Positions 37,613 to 46,485 of a DNA stretch of 64,000 nucleotides are shown one piece after another. Source of the stretch: Thiobacillus sp. (GTDB taxonomy: Bacteria > Pseudomonadota > Gammaproteobacteria > Burkholderiales > Thiobacillaceae); contig JAUYCF010000040.1 of NCBI GenBank assembly GCA_030692355.1, positions 1 through 64,000 of the forward strand, read 5' to 3'. Positions within the stretch are counted from its first letter, which is position 1; the number at the start of each line of letters is the position of its first letter. Under the pieces are notes generated by a model. That model ran no database searches. It saw nothing but the letters and a program-made list of their open reading frames with translations, and was not told the DNA's origin. The translations under genes were made by a program, and so were the position numbers.

Positions 37613-39469
37613 ATGACCATGCCTTTGCTCGACACCCTCGATACGCCGGCCGACCTGCGTGCCCTGGCGCCCGCCGACCTGCCGCAACTCGCCGCCGAAC
37701 TGCGCGAATTCCTGATGGAATCGGTTGCCCGCACCGGCGGCCACCTCGCCTCCAACCTCGGCACGGTGGAACTGACCCTCGCGCTGCATTACGTGTTCGA
37801 CACCCCGGCGGACCGCATCGTGTGGGACGTCGGCCACCAGACCTATGTGCACAAAATCCTCACCGGGCGCCGTGCGGCGATGGCCGGCCTGCGCCAGCCG
37901 GGCGGCATCGCCGGCTTTCCGCGCCGCGCCGAAAGCGAGTACGACGCCTTCGGTGTCGGCCATTCCAGCACCTCGATCTCGGCCGCGCTCGGCATGGCCG
38001 AGGCCTTCCATCAGCTGGGCTCCAGCCAGCGCGCCGTAGCGATCATCGGCGACGGCGCGATGACCGCCGGCATGGCGTTCGAGGCGCTGAACAACGCGGG
38101 GGCGACCGATCTGCCCTTGCTGGTGGTGCTGAACGACAACGACATGTCGATTTCGCCCAACGTCGGTGCGCTCAACAATTATCTGGCGCGCCTGATGTCG
38201 GGCAAGTTCTATGCAGCCGCGCGCCGTGCCGGCGAGAAAGTGCTGTCGGTCGCGCCGCCGATCCGCGAACTGGCCAAGCGCGCCGAGGAACATATGAAGG
38301 GCATGGTGACGCCGGGCACGCTGTTCGAGGAATTCGGCTTCAACTACATCGGCCCGATCGACGGTCACGATCTCGACGTGCTGCTCGAGACCCTTTCCAA
38401 CATCAAGCAGCTGAGCGGCCCGCAGTTCCTCCACGTGGTCACCAAAAAAGGCAAGGGCTACAAGCCCGCCGAAGCCAATCCCTGCCTTTATCACGGCGTT
38501 TCGTGTTTCGACCCGGAAAATGGCGTCGCCGAGAAAGCCGGCGCCAAACCCGCCTATACCCAGGTGTTCGGCGACTGGCTGTGCGACATGGCCGCCGCCG
38601 ATACGCGGCTGGTCGGCATCACCCCGGCGATGCGCGAAGGCTCCGGCCTGGTGCGCTTCTCGCAGGAATTCCCGCAGCGCTATTTCGACGTCGGCATCGC
38701 CGAACAGCATGCGCTGACCTTTGCCGCCGGTCTCGCCTGCGAAGGCGTGAAACCGGTGGTGGCGATCTATTCGACCTTCCTGCAGCGCGCCTACGACCAG
38801 CTGATCCACGACATTGCGCTGCAGGACCTGCCGGTGATGCTGGCGATCGACCGCGCCGGGCTGGTCGGCGCCGACGGCCCCACCCACGCCGGCAGTTTTG
38901 ATCTGAGTTTCCTGCGCTGCATTCCCAACATGCTGATTGCTGCGCCCTCCGACGAGAACGAGTGCCGCCGGCTGCTGACCACGGCGTTCCTGCACGATGG
39001 TCCGTCGGCGGTACGCTACCCGCGCGGGAGCGGCGCCGGCGCTGCAATCGACCCCAGCCTCGATCCGGTCGAAATCGGCAAGGGCGTGCTGCGCCGCAGC
39101 GGCCGCGAGGTGGCGCTGATCGCCTTCGGCAGCCTGGTCACGCCGGCGCTTCAAGCCGCCGAGGCGCTCGACGCCAGCGTGGCCGACATGCGTTTCGTCA
39201 AACCGCTGGATCTCGGCCTGCTGCGCGAACTGGCGCAAACCCACCGCCTGCTGGTCACGCTGGAGGAAAATGCGGTGGCAGGCGGCGCCGGCGCCGGGGT
39301 GGCCGAGGCGCTGGCCGGACTCGGCATCCCGGTTCCCGTGCTGCACCTGGGACTGCCCGACACCTTCATCGAACATGGCGACCCGGTCAGGATGCTGGCC
39401 GCCTGCGGGCTCGACGCTGCAGGCATCGAACAAGCCGTGCGCGGAAGGACAACCCAATTACCTGAGTAG
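37613..39469 (+). CDS. dxs: 1-deoxy-D-xylulose-5-phosphate synthase
   Basis: 618-residue thiamine-diphosphate enzyme, first step of the MEP isoprenoid pathway. It has the thiamine-binding [33 protein letters not shown] at the N-terminus, the transketolase pyrimidine domain with [17 protein letters not shown], and [17 protein letters not shown]. The ATG at 37613 follows the ispA TGA by one base. The 3' end runs into a small palindrome at 39464-39484. Confidence 0.95.
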   Translation: MTMPLLDTLDTPADLRALAPADLPQLAAELREFLMESVARTGGHLASNLGTVELTLALHYVFDTPADRIVWDVGHQTYVHKILTGRRAAMAGLRQPGGIAGFPRRAESEYDAFGVGHSSTSISAALGMAEAFHQLGSSQRAVAIIGDGAMTAGMAFEALNNAGATDLPLLVVLNDNDMSISPNVGALNNYLARLMSGKFYAAARRAGEKVLSVAPPIRELAKRAEEHMKGMVTPGTLFEEFGFNYIGPIDGHDLDVLLETLSNIKQLSGPQFLHVVTKKGKGYKPAEANPCLYHGVSCFDPENGVAEKAGAKPAYTQVFGDWLCDMAAADTRLVGITPAMREGSGLVRFSQEFPQRYFDVGIAEQHALTFAAGLACEGVKPVVAIYSTFLQRAYDQLIHDIALQDLPVMLAIDRAGLVGADGPTHAGSFDLSFLRCIPNMLIAAPSDENECRRLLTTAFLHDGPSAVRYPRGSGAGAAIDPSLDPVEIGKGVLRRSGREVALIAFGSLVTPALQAAEALDASVADMRFVKPLDLGLLRELAQTHRLLVTLEENAVAGGAGAGVAEALAGLGIPVPVLHLGLPDTFIEHGDPVRMLAACGLDAAGIEQAVRGRTTQLPE

Positions 39470-39484
39470 TTTACTCAACTACTC
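39464..39484. promoter_or_regulatory. Perfect palindrome between dxs and folE2
   Basis: GAGTAGTT-TACTC-AACTACTC: 8-bp perfect arms around a 5-bp centre, overlapping the dxs stop and lying 63 bp upstream of the folE2 ATG. It lacks a T-run, so an operator for folE2 is more likely than a terminator. It does not resemble the Zur boxes I know, although FolE2 genes are often zinc-regulated. Confidence 0.4.
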
Positions 39485-39546
39485 TGGCGGTTTATACTTG
39501 GTCTAAACTGCACTCAGCCATGTCTGATCACATCAAGGAGCCCGCC

Positions 39547-40359
39547 ATGAACCAGATTTGCGATACCGCCGTTTGCATGCCAGACGTGCAAAGCTCAGCC
39601 GACACGCGTCAAATCGCCATCGACAAGGTCGGCATCAAGAGCATCCGCCATCCGGTTCGGGTGGCGGACAAAAGCGACGGTGTCCAGCACACCATCGCCA
39701 ATTTCAGCATGTACGTATACCTGCCGCACAATTTCAAGGGCACGCACATGTCGCGCTTCATCGAAATTCTCAACACGCGCGAGCGCGAGATTTCGGTCGA
39801 GAACTTCGAAGGCATGCTGCGCCAGATGGTCGAACGCCTGGAAGCCGAATCGGGCTACATCGAAATGACCTTCCCCTACTTCATCAACAAGACCGCGCCC
39901 ATCTCCGGCGTGCAAAGCCTGATGGATTACGAGGTCACCTTCATCGGCTCCATCGAAAACGGCGAATTCGCCCATACCACCAAGGTGGTGGTGCCGGTGA
40001 CCTCGCTGTGCCCGTGCTCGAAGAAAATCTCCGACTACGGTGCGCACAACCAGCGCTCGCACGTCACCGTCTCGGCCAGAACCAACGGCTTCCTGTGGAT
40101 CGAGGACCTGGTACGCAAGGTCGAGGACCAGGCCTCGTGCGAACTGTTCGGCCTGCTGAAGCGGCCCGACGAGAAATACGTCACCGAGCGCGCCTACGAC
40201 AACCCGAAATTCGTCGAGGACATCGTGCGCGACGTCGCCGCCGCAATGAACGACGAGCCACTGATCGATTCGTATGTGGTGGAAGCGGAGAACTTCGAGT
40301 CCATCCACAACCACTCGGCGTATGCGCTGATCGAACGTGACAAACGGACCAAGGCGTAA
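39547..40359 (+). CDS. folE2: GTP cyclohydrolase FolE2 (type IB)
   Basis: 270-residue metal-flexible GTP cyclohydrolase that makes 7,8-dihydroneopterin triphosphate for folate and queuosine. The family's catalytic region is [20 protein letters not shown], with conserved Cys and a later HNHSAYA. GGAG sits seven bases before the ATG; an in-frame ATG nine codons upstream is less well placed. A hairpin terminator overlaps its stop codon. Confidence 0.93.
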   Translation: MNQICDTAVCMPDVQSSADTRQIAIDKVGIKSIRHPVRVADKSDGVQHTIANFSMYVYLPHNFKGTHMSRFIEILNTREREISVENFEGMLRQMVERLEAESGYIEMTFPYFINKTAPISGVQSLMDYEVTFIGSIENGEFAHTTKVVVPVTSLCPCSKKISDYGAHNQRSHVTVSARTNGFLWIEDLVRKVEDQASCELFGLLKRPDEKYVTERAYDNPKFVEDIVRDVAAAMNDEPLIDSYVVEAENFESIHNHSAYALIERDKRTKA

Positions 40360-40374
40360 CACGCCCTGGTCCGT
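40344..40374 (+). terminator. Hairpin terminator at the end of folE2
   Basis: Arms ACGGACCAAGGCGT (40344-40357) and ACGCCCTGGTCCGT (40361-40374) pair with one mismatch around the TAA stop, followed by TTTG. The stem is strong and the T-run weak. Confidence 0.65.
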
Positions 40375-40496
40375 TTGCGGCGCAGGCTAACGTGAGCGAA
40401 GCGAATGTAAGCGCAGCGGCCGTAGCCACAAGCGGAAAATCGCCTGAGCTTCGTCTGTTCTAAAAAATAAGGCCTGCAATTGCACTAGCCGTTACG

Positions 40497-40699
40497 TTAA
40501 GGAAGCGCTGATTAATTCGTCATTGCGAGGAGCGTAGCGTCGTGGCATACGATTCCACATGGGCTTCAGCCCATAGTGGATCGGAGTCCTTCAGGGCAAT
40601 CCAGAAATGCCTGCTTGATCAATACGCTGGATTGCTTCCCGCCGCGCTGCGCTCGCGGTCGCAATGACGGCCATATTGAATTGTTCAGCGTTTCCTTAA
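40497..40699. repeat. MITE-like element D, full copy 1
   Basis: 203 bp bounded by TTAA. The ends TTAAGGAAGCGCTGATTAAT and the complement of ACAATTCAGCGTTTCCTTAA-type sequence match at about 18 of 22 positions. Inside are GGGCTTCAGCCC and GCAATCCAG/CTGGATTGC hairpins and a GCGCTCGCGGTCGCAATGAC block. A second copy lies inverted at 53001-53208. It occupies the folE2-hipA gap, which otherwise holds no gene. Confidence 0.8.
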
Positions 40700-40858
40700 G
40701 CTGTTGATGGCTGGCCCTTAACCTGCGCGGCGGCGCCGGCGCGTGGCTAAAAGCTCTCGATCAAGGAGCTTCCGGTTACGCGCTATCAACAGGTCTTCAG
40801 GCGGCACGCTCACGGCATAGGATTCCGCATCGTCGTTACTTCCCCGACGTTTCTCGCA

Positions 40859-40920
40859 TTTACACATAAAACTATCATGTATAATTTGCTTTATGTCTGT
40901 ATTAATGACATATTTATGTG
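40859..40920 (+). promoter_or_regulatory. AT-rich promoter/operator of the hipA-hipB operon
   Basis: TATAAT at 40880-40885 is a perfect -10 box. TTTACA (40859-40864) is a possible -35 with a short 15-bp spacer. CACATAAA (40863-40870), TTTATGT (40890-40896) and TTTATGTG (40913-40920) are one inverted and two direct copies of the same octamer-like word around the promoter, a plausible binding array for the HipB-like regulator. Confidence 0.55.
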
Positions 40921-40923
40921 CAA

Positions 40924-42213
40924 ATGAAACACGAGGCCACCATTCAACTCTTTGCTGCCGGGCAGTGGCAGGACGTCGCCAGCGTCACCTTGCTGGGGGA
41001 TCCGGCATTGGGTTGGCGCGCGCCCGCTTACACGGCTTACGCAGCTGAATGGGCCTTGTTGCACACCGAGGCTCGAGATGCCTGGGCGCTAGGTAGCCAG
41101 CTTCCAGTTGGGCTACGGCCCTGGAAACCTGGGCACTGGCCCGTCTTCCTCCTGGACATGCTGCCTCAAGGTTATGGTCGCGGGGAGCTTCTGCGCCAAC
41201 TCGGTTTGCCGGAGACCGCCGAAGCGGATGCCGACTGGCCCCTGCTCCTGACTGGGGCCGGCAATCCCATCGGCCACCTTCGGGTGAAGGAGGCCGCCGA
41301 CTGGCTGGCCACCCGCACGGGTATTGTCAGGGGCTTCACCGACGAGGAGATCGCGGCCCGGTCTGAGGATTTCATGCACTATCTCAGCCTGCACGGCCTT
41401 TTCATTGCCGGCTCCTCGGGGGTGCAAGGGGAATGGCCAAAGATTCTCATGACGCGAGCCCGGGACGGTCTGCTTTACCTGGACCACACGCTCCCCGACA
41501 CGGAGGCGGTGACGCACTACATCATCAAGTTTGGCCGCGGCCCCAACGAGCAGCTGGCCGCCATCCTGCGGCATGAGGCACCCTACATGAGCATTGCCGC
41601 TCATCTTGGCCTGCGCGTGCACGCATCCCTGACCCTGCGTGAGCGGGCCCTCTTCATCCCGCGCTTTGACCGGGTGGCGGAGTCCGGGGAAGTCACGCGC
41701 CTGGGGCAGGAAAGCCTGGCGGCGCTTATGGGCATGGCGGGCTTCGGGGTTGCGCCCACCCACGACGACGTCTGCGTCCGCCTCGCCACGGCCTGCACCC
41801 AGCCAGACGACGAATTGCTTGAGTACCTGAAACGGGATGTCGCTAATCTCGCCTTCGGCAACAAGGACAACCATGCCCGCAATACGGCGATACAGCGCGA
41901 CTTCGCGGGCAACGTCCGGTTGACGCCGGTCTTTGACTTCGCCCCCATGTACCTGCACCCGGACGGGTTGGCACGGCGCATACGCTGGCAGGGAAGGGAG
42001 CAGCAGGGGGTGGACTGGAAGGCGGTCCTGGACACCGTGTGTGCGCGCACGGAACTGGCTCGGGAACCGCTGGTATCCGGACTACGGGCCATGGCCGGTC
42101 CCTTGCGTGACGTGGCCGAGAGGGGCGATGAGTTTGGACTGGAGCCAGAGATACACCAGTACCTGGTGCGCGGCATCCTGGCCCAGGCCCAGGCCCTGGA
42201 GCTGCTTCAGTAA
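40924..42213 (+). CDS. HipA-like serine/threonine kinase toxin
   Basis: About 429 residues. Family features: an N-terminal HipA subdomain (LLGDPALGWRAPAYTAYAAEWA, broken here only for length), then GVQGEWPKILMT near the glycine-rich loop, the catalytic-loop equivalent AFGNKDNHARN and the metal-binding LTPVFDFAPMY. HipA kinases phosphorylate translation targets such as GltX and cause persistence. ATG at 40924 is used; a GTG two codons earlier is possible. The antitoxin gene follows, the reverse of the canonical hipB-hipA order. Confidence 0.82.
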   Translation: MKHEATIQLFAAGQWQDVASVTLLGDPALGWRAPAYTAYAAEWALLHTEARDAWALGSQLPVGLRPWKPGHWPVFLLDMLPQGYGRGELLRQLGLPETAEADADWPLLLTGAGNPIGHLRVKEAADWLATRTGIVRGFTDEEIAARSEDFMHYLSLHGLFIAGSSGVQGEWPKILMTRARDGLLYLDHTLPDTEAVTHYIIKFGRGPNEQLAAILRHEAPYMSIAAHLGLRVHASLTLRERALFIPRFDRVAESGEVTRLGQESLAALMGMAGFGVAPTHDDVCVRLATACTQPDDELLEYLKRDVANLAFGNKDNHARNTAIQRDFAGNVRLTPVFDFAPMYLHPDGLARRIRWQGREQQGVDWKAVLDTVCARTELAREPLVSGLRAMAGPLRDVAERGDEFGLEPEIHQYLVRGILAQAQALELLQ

Positions 42214-42223
42214 GGAAATCCGC

Positions 42224-42526
42224 ATGGACAAACGCTACAAACCCTTGACCTTGTCGCAGCAGATGGAGCTGCGTCAGCAAGTGATGAATGACCTGCTGAC
42301 CCACCCAGAGTGGTCCTTGCGGGAAGCGGTGTGCCACCTCAAAAAGGGCCTGCGTCTGACCACGGCTGATTTGGCCAAGCTGTCCGGCGTATCGTTTCGT
42401 ACTGTTCAGAACATAGAACGAGGCGCTAGCCTTGGCTCCGTTCAAACAATGGATCGTATCCTTGGAGTGCTCGGACTTCGACTCACCGTGGCCACAGTTC
42501 AAGGGCCTGAACAACCCGGAACTTGA
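42224..42526 (+). CDS. HipB-like XRE antitoxin
   Basis: 100-residue helix-turn-helix protein: LRQQVMNDLLTHPEWSLREA, then LRLTTADLAKLSGVSFRTVQ and NIERGASLGSVQTMDRILGV form an XRE fold. It lies 10 bp after the HipA-like gene with AAGGA seven bases before the ATG. It is expected to bind the kinase and repress the promoter at 40859-40920. Confidence 0.8.
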   Translation: MDKRYKPLTLSQQMELRQQVMNDLLTHPEWSLREAVCHLKKGLRLTTADLAKLSGVSFRTVQNIERGASLGSVQTMDRILGVLGLRLTVATVQGPEQPGT

Positions 42527-42567
42527 CGGGGTAGTCGTGGTGCCGAAGGAAATTTCTCCTTCAACGA

Positions 42568-42604
42568 AAAAGGCCGCTACCCCAACAGGAGCGCGGCCTT
42601 CAAT
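42568..42604 (+). terminator. Terminator after the hipA-hipB operon
   Basis: AAGGCCGC (42570-42577) and GCGGCCTT (42593-42600) form an 8-bp stem with a 15-base loop, preceded by an A-run and followed by CAATT. Confidence 0.65.
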
Positions 42605-42614
42605 TAAAGCATCC

Positions 42615-42788
42615 GTGCTTATCCGGTTGTCACACACAGCCCACGAATAAGCTGTCGTTGCGAGGAGCGTAGCGACGCGGCAACCCGAAAGGCCCGCTGA
42701 ATCAAAGCGCTGGATTGCTTCCCGCCGCGCTACGCTCGCGGTCGCAACGACAGGCTGCCATGGCTGTCTGTGACAACCGGATAAGCAC
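42615..42788. repeat. MITE-like element E with long terminal inverted repeats
   Basis: 174 bp. Terminal arms 42615-42641 and 42762-42788 are inverted repeats identical at 26 of 27 positions, beginning GTGCTTATCCGGTTGTCACA. The core carries a second palindrome (GTCGTTGCGAGGAGCGTAGC and its complement) related to element D. The gap between hipB and the kinase gene (42527-42888) contains only this and the terminator. Confidence 0.8.
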
Positions 42789-42888
42789 GCAATGCTGAAT
42801 CAGCATCACCCTGATAAAGAAACGTCCGGAACCGGGCGCCGGCCACGAACAATCCGGCCTCCCGGCTCGCCAGCGAAACAAGCCTTGC

Positions 42889-44259
42889 CTATTGCGCGGC
42901 GGGCAGTGTCAGGACCGCCCGCAACCCCCCCAGCGGCGAATCCGCCAGCACGACCTGACCGCCATACATGCGGGCCAGGTCGTCGACGATGGCCAGCCCG
43001 AGCCCGCTGCCGGGAACCTGCTGATCGGCCCTGACGCCGCGGCGGAGCATGGCCTCCCGCTGCGCCGCGGCGATGCCCTTGCCGTCGTCGTCGACGCGGA
43101 TCACCAGCCGGTCCTGTTCGATTCCGGCATCGATCTCGACGCGGCGCGACGCCCATTTGCAGGCGTTATCGAACAGGTTGCCGAGCATTTCCTGCAAATC
43201 CTGCTCTTCGCCACGAAACGCCAGGCTTGCCGTCATCGGCTGGGCCACCAGCTCGAGATCGCGCCCGGCATGAATACGCCGCATGGTCCGCGCCAGCCCG
43301 TCGACGACGGGCTCGAGCGGCGTCCGCGCGCCCGGCAGGCGAACCGCGGCCGCGGCCTGCGCCCGCGCCAGGTGGTAATCCACCTGCCTGCGCGCCATCT
43401 CGACCTGGGCAGCCACCAGACGCGCCAGCGCATCGTCCTTACCGTCGGCGGCATTGGCAAGGACGCTCAAGGGCGTTTTCAGCGCATGGGCGAGATTGCC
43501 CGCCTGGGTGCGGGCACGCTCGACGACTTCGGCGTTTCGCGCCAGCACGGTGTTGAATTCCTCGACCAGCGGCATGATTTCCACCGGGAACGCCTCCTCC
43601 ATCCGCTGCGCTTCACCGCGGTGCACGCGCCCGAGCGCAGCGCGCAGCTTCCGCAGCGGCGCCAGTCCGATGAAAACCTGCACCAGCGCCGCCAGCGCCA
43701 GCCCGAGGCCCAGCACACCCAGCGCCAGCCAGAGCTCCTTGTTGAAGCGGGCCACCGGCTCGATCATCAGGCCTTCGTCGGCGGCGACGATCAGCCGCAG
43801 CGGCAACTCGTCGATCCGGACGCTGCGTTCGACCATTCCCAGCATCTCCCCTTGCGGGCCGGCGATGCGGTGCTGATGAACCTCCCCGCTGGCGGGCGAA
43901 TCCGCGGGCACGCGCAGCACCTGATCCCACAGGGAGCGCGAGCGCATCACGGCCAGGTTTGCCGGAAGACCGGCACCGGCGAGGCGGTCGATCTGCCAGT
44001 AGAGGCCCGCAAAAGGCTTGTTGAGGCGGGGGTCGCTCAGCGGCATCGCCAGCGTCGGCCGGCCCTGGTCGTCGAGCGCCAGCTGGGCGGTCAACTGGTC
44101 GAGATGGGTTTTCAGTTCGGCATGAAACTGCAGTTCCACATGCTGGCGAAACATGTTGCCCAGCCCCCAGCCGGCAACGAGGATGGTGGCGGCAATCCAG
44201 AACAGCGTGCCCAGCAGCAGACGAAAGCGCAGCGAGCCGCGCAGGGTGGCCAGCGTCAT
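42889..44259 (-). CDS. PhoQ-like sensor histidine kinase
   Basis: 456-residue two-pass membrane kinase: TM1 about 12-32, periplasmic sensor about 35-185, TM2 about 187-207, then HAMP, H-box NLAHALKTPLSVLANAAD with His258 and ATPase motifs GNLFDNACKWAS and GSGLGLAIVDDLA. The layout and H-box resemble PhoQ. It overlaps the response regulator gene by ATGA. Together with the PepSY gene the operon is divergent from the SHP/DHC cytochrome operon, which is its probable target. Confidence 0.85.
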   Translation of the reverse strand: MTLATLRGSLRFRLLLGTLFWIAATILVAGWGLGNMFRQHVELQFHAELKTHLDQLTAQLALDDQGRPTLAMPLSDPRLNKPFAGLYWQIDRLAGAGLPANLAVMRSRSLWDQVLRVPADSPASGEVHQHRIAGPQGEMLGMVERSVRIDELPLRLIVAADEGLMIEPVARFNKELWLALGVLGLGLALAALVQVFIGLAPLRKLRAALGRVHRGEAQRMEEAFPVEIMPLVEEFNTVLARNAEVVERARTQAGNLAHALKTPLSVLANAADGKDDALARLVAAQVEMARRQVDYHLARAQAAAAVRLPGARTPLEPVVDGLARTMRRIHAGRDLELVAQPMTASLAFRGEEQDLQEMLGNLFDNACKWASRRVEIDAGIEQDRLVIRVDDDGKGIAAAQREAMLRRGVRADQQVPGSGLGLAIVDDLARMYGGQVVLADSPLGGLRAVLTLPAAQ

Positions 44260-44918
44260 TGCGGGTTGACGAGGCGATAGCCCATGCCGCGTACGGTTTC
44301 GATCAATCCGGGCGGCAGCTTCTTGCGCAGGCGGCCGATGAAAACCTCGACCGTGTTCGAGTCGCGATCGAAATCCTGCGCGTAGATGTGCTCGACCAGG
44401 TCGCTGCGGGAAACCACCTCACCCGCGTGGTGCATGAGATACGCCAGCACGCGGTATTCGTGGCTGGTCAGCGTCAGGGCCCGGCCCTCGACGGTGACGC
44501 GGTTGTTGCGGGTGTCCAGCGTCACCGGGCCGCAGGCCAGCTCGGCGCTGGCATGGCCGCCGGCGCGACGGATCAGCGCGCGCAGGCGGGCCAGCAGCTC
44601 TTCCATGTGGAAGGGTTTGGTCAGGTAATCGTCGGCGCCGGCATCGATGCCGGCCACTTTTTCGTGCCAGTTGTCGCGCGCGGTGAGAATCAGCACCGGC
44701 ATGGTGCGCCCGGCAGCGCGCCATTTCTTCAGCACCGTGATGCCATCCATTTGCGGCAGGCCAAGGTCCAGAACGACCGCGTCGAAGGGTTCGGTGTCGC
44801 CCATGAAGTGGGCATCGAGACCGTTGTGCGCCACATCGACCGCATAACCGGCCTCGCGCACGCCCTCGGCCAGTTGCTCGGCCAGGGTCGGTTCATCTTC
44901 CACCACCAGGATGCGCAT
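44256..44918 (-). CDS. OmpR/PhoP-family response regulator
   Basis: 220-residue regulator. The receiver has acidic pocket VVEDE, phosphoacceptor Asp51 in VVLDLGLPQMDG and DDYLTKPFHMEE. The C-terminal winged helix has LTSHEYRVLAYLMHHAGEVV and NTVEVFIGRLRKKL. It is coupled on both sides: its ATG shares a base with the PepSY TGA, and its TGA overlaps the kinase ATG. It should bind tandem half-sites spaced 11 bp, which are present at 45332-45368. Confidence 0.9.
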   Translation of the reverse strand: MRILVVEDEPTLAEQLAEGVREAGYAVDVAHNGLDAHFMGDTEPFDAVVLDLGLPQMDGITVLKKWRAAGRTMPVLILTARDNWHEKVAGIDAGADDYLTKPFHMEELLARLRALIRRAGGHASAELACGPVTLDTRNNRVTVEGRALTLTSHEYRVLAYLMHHAGEVVSRSDLVEHIYAQDFDRDSNTVEVFIGRLRKKLPPGLIETVRGMGYRLVNPQ

Positions 44919-45280
44919 CAGCGTGCCGCTCCACGGCGGCCATCCTTGCCCTTCGGCCCCTTGATGCCGAGCAGCGCGCCGTCGCGGGCATCGATCTTGA
45001 GCTTGACCAGCGCCCCGCCCGTGCGCAGCAGCTTGATCTCGTACATCCAGCGTGCGTCCTCGTGCTCCAGTTCGACTTCCATGATCTGCCCCGGATAGTC
45101 GCGCTCAACCCGTTCCAGGATCGTCCGCAAAGGCAGAATCTCGCCGGATTCCAGCGCGCGGCGGGCGCGATCATGGTCGTGCCCGTCGCCGGCCTGGCCC
45201 GCCCCGGCGCCCAGCAAGGCCAGCAGCAGCGCGGCGGAAAGCGCCGCGCGCAATCTCTTCGACGATTTTCTGCCTGACAT
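44918..45280 (-). CDS. PepSY-domain periplasmic protein
   Basis: About 120 residues: signal peptide (MSGRKSSKRLRAALSAALLL ... GAGQAG) then one PepSY domain (ARRALESGEILPLRTILERV, MYEIKLLRTGGALVKLKID, GALLGIKG). I prefer the ATG at 45280, preceded by GGAG at six bases, over the ATG at 45307, which lacks a ribosome site. PepSY proteins commonly accompany PhoPQ-like systems and may modulate the sensor. First gene of the two-component operon. Confidence 0.8.
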   Translation of the reverse strand: MSGRKSSKRLRAALSAALLLALLGAGAGQAGDGHDHDRARRALESGEILPLRTILERVERDYPGQIMEVELEHEDARWMYEIKLLRTGGALVKLKIDARDGALLGIKGPKGKDGRRGAAR

Positions 45281-45331
45281 CGCGGACTCCAGAAAGGGGT
45301 TTTTCATAAGTTTGTTTTACCCCCGCAAGCC

Positions 45332-45368
45332 TGAACGCAGGATGAACGGCGGATTCACCTTCGGTTCA
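45332..45368. promoter_or_regulatory. Paired direct-repeat operator in the divergent PepSY/SHP promoter
   Basis: TGAAC at 45332 and 45343, then ATTCA at 45353 and GTTCA at 45364. Each pair is a direct repeat with an 11-bp period, and the two pairs are inverted to each other. OmpR/PhoP-family dimers bind half-sites one helical turn apart, so this looks like the autoregulatory site of the adjacent response regulator and the switch for the cytochrome operon. Confidence 0.6.
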
Positions 45369-45419
45369 GTCCACTGCGGGCAAAGTGCAGCTTCACACCC
45401 ATCGTAAAGGAGAAAAACC

Positions 45420-45836
45420 ATGCGCCGAAAGCTTGCCGTCCCCCTGGGCATTGTCGCCACGATCCTGTCCACCTCGCTCTTCGCCGGCCCGCGCGAAGAC
45501 CTGCTGGCTCAATACGCTACCGCAGCCAGGACAGAGACGCCAACTTTTTCCGGGTTCTCCGCCGCGCGCGGGAAGACCCTGCACACCCACAAATTTGCCG
45601 GCGGCAAACCCGACACGCCAGCCTGTACCGCCTGCCACGGCAAGGACCCACGTGGCGCCGGCCGCACACTGACCGGCAAGAACATCGAAGCCGTGGCGGC
45701 ATCGGTCACGCCGAAGCGCTATACCGACCCGGCCAAGGTCGAAAAGTGGTTCAAGCGCAATTGCAAGGAAGTGCTCGGGCGCGAATGCACGGTGCAGGAG
45801 AAAGGCGACTGGCTCAGCTACATGCTCAGCCAGTAA
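45420..45836 (+). CDS. shp: SHP-type cytochrome c (DUF1924)
   Basis: 138-residue periplasmic monoheme cytochrome. It has a signal peptide (about 1-22), GGKPDTPACTACHGKD with heme site CTACH (69-73), and FKRNCKEVLGREC. In the SHP (sphaeroides heme protein) family the Asn of RNC, here Asn114, is the displaceable axial ligand, and the two cysteines (Cys115, Cys123) form a disulfide. SHP binds O2 and NO and has been linked to NO detoxification. AAGGAG precedes the ATG. The DHC partner follows after 36 bp. Confidence 0.87.
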   Translation: MRRKLAVPLGIVATILSTSLFAGPREDLLAQYATAARTETPTFSGFSAARGKTLHTHKFAGGKPDTPACTACHGKDPRGAGRTLTGKNIEAVAASVTPKRYTDPAKVEKWFKRNCKEVLGRECTVQEKGDWLSYMLSQ

Positions 45837-45872
45837 GCGATCCGAACAAACGTATTTTACAAGGAGCACCCC

Positions 45873-46364
45873 ATGAACATCCCCTACCGCCCGCTCGCCC
45901 TTGGCCTGGTTGCGCTCGCCTTTTCCGCCGTCGTGCTGCAAAGAGCCCAGGCCGGCGGCGACGACTACTTCCCCCCGGTCGTCGACCCTCTGGTCAAGGA
46001 AGAATGCGGCAGCTGCCACATTGCCTTCGCCCCCTCGATGCTCCCCGCCCGATCGTGGAAACGCATGATGGCCAATCTGAACGACCACTTCGGCGACGAC
46101 GCCAGCGTCGATGCGGATACCGCCGCCAGAATCTCCAGCTACCTCGTCACCAATGCAGCCGATACGGGCGGCAAGCGCTACAGCAGCAAACTGCTGCGCG
46201 GCCTGGCGCCGAACAGCGCTCCCCTGCGCATTACCGAGTTGCCGAAATGGGTCAGTGAACACCGCGAGGTTCCCACCTGGGAATGGAAGCACAAGGATGT
46301 GCGCACCAAGGCGAATTGCGTCGCCTGCCATGCCGATGCCGAGCGGGGCTTCTACGAGGACTGA
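45873..46364 (+). CDS. dhc: Diheme cytochrome c (DHC), SHP electron donor
   Basis: 163-residue periplasmic cytochrome: signal peptide (about 1-27, RAQAG) and two heme sites, CGSCH (45-49) and CVACH (149-153). FAPSMLPARSWKRMMANLND and KWVSEHREVPTWEWKHKDV are typical of the DHC family (DUF1924-associated), which reduces SHP. GGAG precedes the ATG. Part of shp-dhc-PepSY-flavocytochrome. Confidence 0.9.
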   Translation: MNIPYRPLALGLVALAFSAVVLQRAQAGGDDYFPPVVDPLVKEECGSCHIAFAPSMLPARSWKRMMANLNDHFGDDASVDADTAARISSYLVTNAADTGGKRYSSKLLRGLAPNSAPLRITELPKWVSEHREVPTWEWKHKDVRTKANCVACHADAERGFYED

Positions 46365-46485
46365 TGCTACTCCGGCATGGTTCATGAATGCCGGATGAAC
46401 GGACGCTTCAGAACAGGTTCAGGCGCCGCCTCGCACAATCCATGCACGGTCATCGATCCGACCACAACACAAGGAGATTTTCATC

